This document shows positions 6,156-11,904 of a stretch of DNA of 11,904 nt, piece after piece. The number at the start of each line of letters is the position of its first letter. Position 1 is the first letter of the stretch. A model generated the notes under the pieces. That model saw only the letters and a program-made list of their open reading frames with translations. It was not told the origin of the DNA and did no database searches. The translations under genes and the position numbers were made by a program. The DNA lies in contig CAMFNC010000113.1 in NCBI GenBank assembly GCA_945965245.1, positions 1-11,904 on the forward strand, written 5' to 3'. The DNA is from an uncultured Porphyromonas sp. GTDB taxonomy: Bacteria > Bacteroidota > Bacteroidia > Bacteroidales > Porphyromonadaceae.

Positions 6156-7532
6156 ATGCCGGAACCGAATTACAGTCTGTCGGAACTCAATCGTTCCATC
6201 CGTCTTTGCCTCGAACATCATCTGTCCGGACGATATTGGGTGCGTGCCGAAACCAGTGAGGTGCGCACCAATCCGTCCGGACATTGCTATCTGGAGTTGG
6301 TGGAAAAAGGTGCACGCGACCAAATGGTGGCACGTATGCGCGCCATGATTTGGGCCAATACGTGGAGTTCGTTGCGTGCGGAGTTTAAATCCGTTACGGG
6401 GATGAACTTCGACTCCGGGATGAGCGTAATGGTGTTGGTGCGCATTGCCTACCACGAATTGTATGGCATGAGCCTGATGATAGAGGATATAGATCCGGCT
6501 TACAGCATGGGTGAAATGGCTCGCCTGCGTCGCGAGTGCATAGAACGGCTGCGCAAAGAAGGGCTGATGGAGCTGAATGGCCGATTGGAACTGCCCTGTC
6601 CCATTCGGCGCATTGCCATTATATCCTCCCCCACAGCTGCCGGATATCAAGATTTTATGCGTCATTTGCCCCTATTCGAAGGCCATAAAGTATTCCATAC
6701 CGCTCTTTTCCCCGCCAATATGCAGGGGCAGGAAACCACCCGCTCTGTGGTGGCGGCTCTGGAACACATCCACCGGAATGCCCGCCACTTCGATGTGGTG
6801 GTGCTGATTCGCGGTGGCGGTGCTGTGGCAGAGCTTCAAGCGTTCGATGATTATACGCTGGCAGCAGCTTTGGCACAATGCGAATTACCCGTCTTTACCG
6901 GCATCGGTCACGACCGCGATACATCGGTGGCGGATATGGTGGCGCATCATGCATTCAAAACCCCCACAGCCGTGGCAGACTATCTGGTCGCAGAGTGGCG
7001 CACACAGCTGGAGGGATTGCAGGCACGGCAGGTACAGCTGCGCGAAGCTGTGCGCCATACTCTATTATATAATAGTGAATGGTTGGGACGTCTCCAATAT
7101 AAACTACCCTTGGTGGCAGGCCGACGCATGGAGCAGGCCCGCCAATCCATTACTCGGAGCGAGCATCGGCTAAAGTTTTCGGCGAGCGATGCGCTGCGCA
7201 ACCGCACCAACCGATTGGATATGCTGCGGATGCGCATATCGCAGCGTGCGAATCATTTGGTGCAGCGGCAGCATGAGCATGATACCCGATTGGCAGAAGA
7301 TTTGCACCGTGCCGTTTCGCTTTGCATGGCGCAGTATGCTCTCCGATTGTCTGGGCAGGAACAGGCCATTCGCCTCTCCGACCCCAAACAAATCTTGCGC
7401 CGAGGATTCAGCGTGGTTCGTCAGCAAGGGCATGCCCTTCGTTCTGTTTGGCAAGTGGACGCTTCCTCTCCACTCATCATCACCCTTTCGGAAGGCATGT
7501 TGCGCGCCCAACCCATCGACTCCGAAAGCTAA
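6156..7532 (+). CDS. xseA: Exodeoxyribonuclease VII large subunit
   Basis: Catalytic subunit of ExoVII, which degrades single-stranded DNA from both ends and acts with the small subunit XseB. From ATG 6156 it is 458 residues. An N-terminal OB fold (about 5-110) opens with NYSLSELNRSIR. The catalytic domain (about 125-330) has ISSPTAAGYQDF at 156-167, LIRGGGAVAEL at 217-227 and GIGHDRDTSVADMVAHHA at 249-266, followed by KTPTAVADYL, all family signatures. Residues about 280-400 are Arg/Gln-rich helix, the expected coiled-coil arm, and PKQILRRGFSVV near 417-428 is the usual C-terminal motif. An in-frame TTG at 6141 would add five residues; ATG is preferred because MPEPNYSLSEL matches the usual start. 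No xseB lies directly downstream as in many genomes; the GNAT gene follows after 13 bases. Confidence 0.95.
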   Translation: MPEPNYSLSELNRSIRLCLEHHLSGRYWVRAETSEVRTNPSGHCYLELVEKGARDQMVARMRAMIWANTWSSLRAEFKSVTGMNFDSGMSVMVLVRIAYHELYGMSLMIEDIDPAYSMGEMARLRRECIERLRKEGLMELNGRLELPCPIRRIAIISSPTAAGYQDFMRHLPLFEGHKVFHTALFPANMQGQETTRSVVAALEHIHRNARHFDVVVLIRGGGAVAELQAFDDYTLAAALAQCELPVFTGIGHDRDTSVADMVAHHAFKTPTAVADYLVAEWRTQLEGLQARQVQLREAVRHTLLYNSEWLGRLQYKLPLVAGRRMEQARQSITRSEHRLKFSASDALRNRTNRLDMLRMRISQRANHLVQRQHEHDTRLAEDLHRAVSLCMAQYALRLSGQEQAIRLSDPKQILRRGFSVVRQQGHALRSVWQVDASSPLIITLSEGMLRAQPIDSES

Positions 7533-7545
7533 TCTTCTTTACCTC

Positions 7546-8058
7546 ATGAATATCAGACCTGCCGATTATTCCGACCTCCCTCGTTTGCACGAGCTGTATG
7601 ATGGAGCACGCCGTTTCATGCGTGCCCACGGCAATGCCGTTCAGTGGGTCAATGGTTATCCGGACGAACAGCAATTGAGAGCCGATATAGCCGCTGCACA
7701 TCTTTACGCAGTGGAGCACATGGGGCAAATCGTGGGAGTCTTTTATTTTGCCGAGGAAGAAGAACCTACCTACCACCAGATCGAACAAGGCCCCGGCTGG
7801 CCAAACTCTCTGCCGTATGGTGTGGTGCATCGTATGGCAGGGTCAGCATCGGTGCGCGGATTGACTCGTTTTTGCTTCCGCCACTGCCTCTCACAATGCA
7901 GCCGTCTGCGCGTGGATACTCACGCTTCCAACCGCATCATGTTGGGGCTTTTAGAGCAAATGGGGTTCACTTATTGCGGCGTTATTTACGTGCAAGACGG
8001 CACTCCCAGAAAGGCTTTTTGCATCACAAAAGAAGAATTTGCACGCCAATGTCAATAG
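7546..8058 (+). CDS. GNAT family N-acetyltransferase
   Basis: A 170-residue protein with the GNAT fold, transferring an acetyl group from acetyl-CoA to an amine on an unknown small molecule or protein. The N-terminus MNIRPADYSDLPRLHELY is the typical opening strand and helix. The central strand VVHRMAGSAS (93-102), followed by VRGLTRFCFRHC, occupies the acetyl-CoA pyrophosphate loop position. LRVDTHASNRIMLGLLEQMGF (121-141) is the conserved motif-B region with the Asn that contacts CoA, and the ending CGVIYVQDGTPRKAF is typical of a Bacteroidales GNAT group. The frame stays open upstream into xseA, but ATG 7546 gives a domain of normal length, only 13 bases after the xseA stop, which suggests translational coupling in an operon. 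The substrate is not predictable. Confidence 0.9.
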   Translation: MNIRPADYSDLPRLHELYDGARRFMRAHGNAVQWVNGYPDEQQLRADIAAAHLYAVEHMGQIVGVFYFAEEEEPTYHQIEQGPGWPNSLPYGVVHRMAGSASVRGLTRFCFRHCLSQCSRLRVDTHASNRIMLGLLEQMGFTYCGVIYVQDGTPRKAFCITKEEFARQCQ

Positions 8059-8110
8059 TGTGCAAGATGTTACCGAATTAAGGAAAAATAGCAACAAAGG
8101 GGTAGAAAAA

Positions 8111-8143
8111 TTTGTTGGTAACAAAATAATTTCTTTACCTTTG
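8111..8143 (+). promoter_or_regulatory. Bacteroidota-type promoter of the M23 gene
   Basis: TTTG at 8111-8114 and TACCTTTG at 8136-8143 match the -33 and -7 consensus exactly with 21-base spacing. GGTAACA at 8117-8123, inside the spacer, is inverted as TGTTACC at 8068-8074 and could be half of an operator, though this may be chance. Confidence 0.65.
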
Positions 8144-8149
8144 GGAAGA

Positions 8150-8293
8150 AACGTTCCACTTTGGGTGGATTTTACTTCTTTTTTTGGACTTTCGTTCACC
8201 TCTGATTACCGGATACTAAAAAGGAGTTTCAGACGTTTCTATATCAGAAACCATATGCAAATGGTACTTACCAAACAAGTTTACCACAATTGA
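8150..8293 (+). promoter_or_regulatory. Long 5' leader of the M23 gene with a 12-codon upstream frame
   Basis: If transcription starts near 8150 the leader is about 145 nt, far longer than the roughly 20-65 nt leaders elsewhere here. It can form small hairpins, TCCAC/GTGGA (about 8155-8169) and GTTTCT/AGAAAC (about 8234-8250). A 12-codon frame starts at ATG 8255 and its TGA (8291-8293) abuts the M23 ATG at 8294, an arrangement that could couple translation. No known riboswitch was recognised. Confidence 0.35.
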
Positions 8294-9319
8294 ATGAAGA
8301 CTAAAAAGAACTTCTTCCTTTCGTGCTGCTTACTTTGCATGAGCACACTCTTGACATGGCAAATGCCTGTTAATGCTGCTGCAAAGAATACAGTGGGTAT
8401 CACAAAAGGAAACACGCCGTGGAGCGCAGACTCTACGAAGGCTTTGCCCCAATTGCTGGCTGACAAATTAGAGCTTGGCAAGAAGCTTGAAGCAGCAAAA
8501 AAAATCTCAGACGCCAGACTCCGTGAGGAGTTGAGGATGGAGGCCTTGGAATTTCCGGCCGAAGAACTCTATGGCGAGCACTCTTGGTCCGACTACGTAA
8601 ATCCCTTTACCGGAGGGCGCGAAGTTGAAATCCCGGCCTCTTACGAAATTGATTGCAATAATTTCGTAATGCCCGTACCGGCAAATAAAACGCAAGTAAC
8701 CAGTCGATATGGTTACCGCGCACGCTTCCGTAGCATGCACTATGGTGTGGATCTCAAATTACAAACCGGCGATACCGTATATGCCGCATTCGACGGCAAA
8801 GTACGCATCCGCAATTACGAACGAGGCTATGGCTATTACCTGATTATACGACACCCGAACGGATTGGAAACCGTGTACGGACACCTCAGCCGCCAGCTTG
8901 TCAAAGAAAATCAGATTGTATTGGCGGGTCAGCCCATCGGTTTGGGAGGGAACACCGGTTATTCATTCGGCTCTCACCTCCATTTCGAAACCCGTTTTAT
9001 GGGTATAGCCATCAATCCCGAGTTTCTTTTTGATTTCAAAGAAGGCGCACCGTTAAACGATGTATTTGTATTCAATCGCAATAAGTACAGTCGCAATGCC
9101 TATGCCAGGGCACTGCCCGGCGACGGACGCAAGAATAAATATGAAAGAAGAGCCGCTACGGCTAATTCTTCGCCCCGTGTGCATCGTGTCAAGAAAGGAG
9201 ATACACTGTCTTCACTTGCCAAAAGATATGGAACCACGGTAACCAAACTGTGCCATGCAAACGGTATTTCGGCAAAAACAACATTGGTGGCAGGTCGTAC
9301 CGCACTGCGCATCCCATAA
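8294..9319 (+). CDS. Secreted M23 peptidase with C-terminal LysM domain (peptidoglycan hydrolase)
   Basis: A 341-residue envelope protein likely to cut peptide cross-links of peptidoglycan or to activate amidases. Residues 1-29 are a signal peptide (Lys-rich, Cys/Leu core, VNAAA end). The two Cys at 11-12 and Cys15 lie inside the core, and no clean lipobox follows. Residues about 45-90 are a charged helical segment. The M23 (LytM) domain is at about 135-245: zinc ligands His149 and Asp153 (HYGVD) and His230 (HLHFE), with catalytic His197 (YGHLS) and His228, so all key residues are present and the enzyme should be active, unlike the degenerate EnvC/NlpD forms. A basic linker (about 262-295) leads to one LysM repeat at 297-341, beginning HRVKKGDTLSSLAKRYG, which binds glycan. 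It is flanked by its own promoter and a hairpin, so it is probably monocistronic. Confidence 0.95.
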   Translation: MKTKKNFFLSCCLLCMSTLLTWQMPVNAAAKNTVGITKGNTPWSADSTKALPQLLADKLELGKKLEAAKKISDARLREELRMEALEFPAEELYGEHSWSDYVNPFTGGREVEIPASYEIDCNNFVMPVPANKTQVTSRYGYRARFRSMHYGVDLKLQTGDTVYAAFDGKVRIRNYERGYGYYLIIRHPNGLETVYGHLSRQLVKENQIVLAGQPIGLGGNTGYSFGSHLHFETRFMGIAINPEFLFDFKEGAPLNDVFVFNRNKYSRNAYARALPGDGRKNKYERRAATANSSPRVHRVKKGDTLSSLAKRYGTTVTKLCHANGISAKTTLVAGRTALRIP

Positions 9320-9339
9320 GAAATACTTCTTTTGAAAGA

Positions 9340-9384
9340 CTTTGAGGGCATGTTCGAAACAAATACTCGAACATGCCCTCAAAG
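9340..9384. terminator. Perfect 18-bp hairpin after the M23 gene, likely terminator
   Basis: CTTTGAGGGCATGTTCGA at 9340-9357 is exactly inverted at 9367-9384, with a 9-base A-rich loop. It starts 20 bases after the M23 stop and precedes the next promoter. No T run follows on either strand, so it is not a classic intrinsic terminator; it may act as a terminator or as an mRNA 3'-end stabiliser. Confidence 0.65.
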
Positions 9385-9421
9385 CATTCATACCAGAATA
9401 AGAAAGGCACAGCACCAAGTT

Positions 9422-9452
9422 GTTGTAGGAAATAAAAATATATTTATATTTG
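9422..9452 (+). promoter_or_regulatory. Bacteroidota-type promoter of the outer membrane protein gene
   Basis: TATATTTG at 9445-9452 is an exact -7 match; GTTG at 9422-9425 is a one-mismatch -33 box with 19-base spacing. The leader would be about 40 nt before ATG 9501 and has no Shine-Dalgarno sequence. Confidence 0.6.
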
Positions 9453-9500
9453 CAGTGTGTTATTTGACTATTACAGTTTGACGGTAAAATATTTTTTGAT

Positions 9501-11904
9501 ATGAAAATTATGAAAATTCGCTTGGCAATAACCGCTGCCATCATCGGGATGTGTTCACTGGTAAATGTGTTGCCATTATCGGCTCAAAACAAGTTCGCCG
9601 TGGTGGTGAGCGGAAAAATCGTGGAGTTGGACGGCGAAAGCATACCTTTTGCCTCGGTGCGCATTCGCCCCATAGGTGTGGATAGCACACAAATATTCAG
9701 TCAGGTAACGGATAATAATGGTGTTTTCCGCATCGGATTACCTCACGCGAAAAGCTACCGACTGATGGCCACTTATGTGGGTATGGAAACCATCAACAAA
9801 GATTTTACGGTACCGGCAGATAAAAAAGAGTACTCGTTGGGCAATCTGACCATGAAGACTGCCGTGACCGAGCTCCAAGGGGTAACAGTGACCAAAGCTC
9901 GCAAGCTGGTAAAAATAGATGTGGATAAAATAGCTTATAGTGTAAAAGAAGACCCGGAAAGTCGCACCACAGATCTGCTCAAGATGCTACGCAAGGTTCC
10001 TCTTGTCACCGTAGACGGACAAGGTAATATTCAGGTGAATGGCTCTTCTAATTTCAAGATATATCAGAACGGCAAACCCAATAGCATGTTTAATCGAAAT
10101 GCCAAGGATGTGCTCAAAAGCATCCCGGCAAGCTCTATCAAACGGGTAGAAGTGATTACGGACCCCGGAGTGAAATATGATGCCGAAAGTTCGGGAGCTA
10201 TCTTAAACATCATAACGGACGATGGCAAATCGCTGGCCGGTGTGGCCGGTACCGTGAGTGCTGCTTACGGCAGCTATGGCAATTGGATGGGTGGACTTTT
10301 CCTCAATGCCAAATCAGACAAATGGGGATTTACCGGCAATTTGACTTCCGGAGGATTCGGACAGCCTGCCACCACGGTGTGGAGTGATGTGAAAAGAGAT
10401 GCATTGCACACAGAGTCGAACAGTACGATGCGTAACCAAGGTAACTTTAATATGTTCAACGCCACGCTCACTTACGAAATAGACTCTCTTAATCTGATTT
10501 CCATTTCCGGCAACGGGATGCCCTACAAGGTTAAATCACAAAATACGGGCACAGAAAAAGCATGGAAAGACAACTCTCTGATTTCAAACCGGAATAGCCT
10601 GACCGATGCTTCGCAAAATTTTGGCAGCTATGCTATCAATGCAGACTTCCAGCACAGCACACGCATGCCGGGCGAATTGCTTACGGTGAGCTATATGTTC
10701 GACCGCTCTCCCAACAACAGCAAAAGCGGAGTGGTTACCGAAATGCTCGATCCGGTCAATGGGAAAGCGTTGCCGGATGGATTTGCCGAAGAGTTTTCCA
10801 AAAGTACTTCAGCCATGAATGAGCACACCTCACAGCTCGACTATACCAGACCACTCTTCGGTCGGCGCAAACATCAGCTGGAAACAGGATTGAAATTCAT
10901 AGCTCGCCGCTCCGAAAGTACACCGCTTTATCAAATCAGAAGGTCGCCCGATGGCGAATTTGAAATCGGCTCGCTGTTTGGCCAGCACCTCAATAGTAGC
11001 AACCTGCGCTACTCGCAGGATATCTATGCAGCTTATGTGGGATGGACAGCCAAGTGGACAAACAAATTTTCCTCCAAGGTGGGAGCACGTGCCGAATACA
11101 GCCTCTTGGATGTGCGTTACGACCAGAAGCCCGAAGCCGACTTCAAGCGCAAAGCCATGGACTGGGTGCCGCAAGTACGTTTGGCATACAACCCCTCACT
11201 CTTCAATCAATGGGCATTGAGCTATAATTTCCGCATCCAACGTCCGGGCATCAGCCAGATGAACCCTTATCGCAAGCAGGAGGGCGAATATTCTGTACAA
11301 TACGGCAATCCCAATCTGGAGGCACAGCTCAATCACAACATTGAACTCTCTTTCAACTATTTCAAAGATAAAATTTCACTCAATAATACTTTGGCATATC
11401 AGTTCTGCAACAATCTGATATCTTCGCACACCATTTCGGAAAAAGGAGTGCTACAAACTACTTACGACAACTTGGGGCGCAGTCGCAGCTATTCCTTCAA
11501 TACATTTATCAATTATAATCCTTGGAGCTGGATGCGTATATTCGTTAATGGAAATGTGTCCTATTCTCAATTACGCAATCCATCAAACAACATTTCGGAA
11601 AACTGGTGGAGCACGATGAGCTTTGTGGGTTCCAATATCATACTACCTAAAAAATGGATGGTATTCGTCAATGCCGGAGGGTTTAAACAAGAGTCTTATC
11701 AGCAGAACATGGACTTCTCTTATTTTACCTCTCTTACGGTAAGTAAATCTCTCTTGAAAGACAAATTGAATGTATCGTTGTCATTTATCGAACCTCTGCG
11801 TAATCAGGTGACCTATCGCAGCCGGATGCATGGCGTGGGCTTTCGAGGCAAAACCGCCAGCACGATGTCCAGTCGTATGTTAAGCCTGAACCTCAGCTAT
11901 AGTT
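9501..11904 (+). CDS. Outer membrane beta-barrel protein with carboxypeptidase-D-like N-terminal domain (3' end outside window)
   Basis: The frame stays open for 801 residues to the window edge, so the gene is partial. Residues 1-28 form a signal peptide ending LSA before Gln29. Residues about 33-118 are a carboxypeptidase regulatory-like (Ig-type) domain, with VSGKIVELDGESIPFASV and later TDNNGVFRIGLP as its hallmarks. Residues about 125-240 look like a TonB-receptor plug: DLLKMLRKVPLVTVDGQGNI, then IKRVEVITDPGVKYDAESSG, then ILNIIT. From about 245 onward there are many alternating aromatic strands of a beta-barrel, as in the Bacteroidota 'outer membrane beta-barrel family' (TonB-receptor-like). 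YGNPNLEAQLNHNIELS near 600 is a typical barrel segment. No SusD-like partner is in view and the substrate is unknown. ATG 9510 is an alternative start; 9501 is chosen for the fuller basic N-terminus. Confidence 0.92.
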   Translation, partial: MKIMKIRLAITAAIIGMCSLVNVLPLSAQNKFAVVVSGKIVELDGESIPFASVRIRPIGVDSTQIFSQVTDNNGVFRIGLPHAKSYRLMATYVGMETINKDFTVPADKKEYSLGNLTMKTAVTELQGVTVTKARKLVKIDVDKIAYSVKEDPESRTTDLLKMLRKVPLVTVDGQGNIQVNGSSNFKIYQNGKPNSMFNRNAKDVLKSIPASSIKRVEVITDPGVKYDAESSGAILNIITDDGKSLAGVAGTVSAAYGSYGNWMGGLFLNAKSDKWGFTGNLTSGGFGQPATTVWSDVKRDALHTESNSTMRNQGNFNMFNATLTYEIDSLNLISISGNGMPYKVKSQNTGTEKAWKDNSLISNRNSLTDASQNFGSYAINADFQHSTRMPGELLTVSYMFDRSPNNSKSGVVTEMLDPVNGKALPDGFAEEFSKSTSAMNEHTSQLDYTRPLFGRRKHQLETGLKFIARRSESTPLYQIRRSPDGEFEIGSLFGQHLNSSNLRYSQDIYAAYVGWTAKWTNKFSSKVGARAEYSLLDVRYDQKPEADFKRKAMDWVPQVRLAYNPSLFNQWALSYNFRIQRPGISQMNPYRKQEGEYSVQYGNPNLEAQLNHNIELSFNYFKDKISLNNTLAYQFCNNLISSHTISEKGVLQTTYDNLGRSRSYSFNTFINYNPWSWMRIFVNGNVSYSQLRNPSNNISENWWSTMSFVGSNIILPKKWMVFVNAGGFKQESYQQNMDFSYFTSLTVSKSLLKDKLNVSLSFIEPLRNQVTYRSRMHGVGFRGKTASTMSSRMLSLNLSYS

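Noticed and set aside
7189..7545. In-frame upstream extension of the GNAT gene overlapping xseA
   Set aside because: The extension would be about 119 residues read in the wrong frame of xseA, with Trp/Arg/Cys-rich nonsense composition. ATG 7546 begins a complete GNAT fold.
8039..8293. 84-codon frame between the GNAT and M23 genes
   Set aside because: It starts at a TTG inside the GNAT gene, spans the M23 promoter and has no recognisable domain; only the final 12 codons from ATG 8255 are kept as a leader-frame possibility.

Overview
The window reads as ordinary chromosomal DNA of a Bacteroidota bacterium, most likely order Bacteroidales. Four things point there. Promoters match the phylum's -33 TTTG / -7 TAnnTTTG pattern. 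Start codons are preceded by A/T-rich leaders rather than Shine-Dalgarno boxes. There is a carboxypeptidase-D-type plus beta-barrel outer membrane protein of the kind common in this phylum. The secreted proteins also resemble known Bacteroidales families. I cannot name the genus from sequence alone.

All eight genes I accept lie on the + strand. From left to right they are: a large secreted M16 zinc protease (113-2962), closed by a strong intrinsic terminator; a VanW-family protein (3109-3930); a 291-bp gap with a 27-bp-arm hairpin; elongation factor P (4222-4788); a tiny acidic lipoprotein (4920-5147) with its own promoter and terminator; a roughly 400-bp gene-free stretch; an Lrp/AsnC regulator (5628-6101); exonuclease VII large subunit (6156-7532) and a GNAT acetyltransferase (7546-8058), which probably share a transcript; a secreted M23/LysM peptidoglycan hydrolase (8294-9319), closed by a perfect 18-bp hairpin; and the first 801 residues of an outer membrane beta-barrel protein (9501 to the window end) that runs off the edge without a stop.

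There is no single pathway here. Four proteins are envelope-related (M16 protease, lipoprotein, M23/LysM hydrolase, outer membrane barrel) and VanW may be. The rest are housekeeping or regulatory (EF-P, ExoVII, Lrp, GNAT). Most genes look individually transcribed from their own promoters, with lrp-xseA-GNAT the likeliest multigene unit.

I saw no transposase, CRISPR array, rRNA, tRNA or phage gene, and no convincing undescribed system. The points worth a second look are in the non-coding DNA: the long hairpins at 3965-4028 and 9340-9384, the unexplained GC-rich spacer at 5221-5520, the long leader of the M23 gene, and the low-complexity lipoprotein behind efp.
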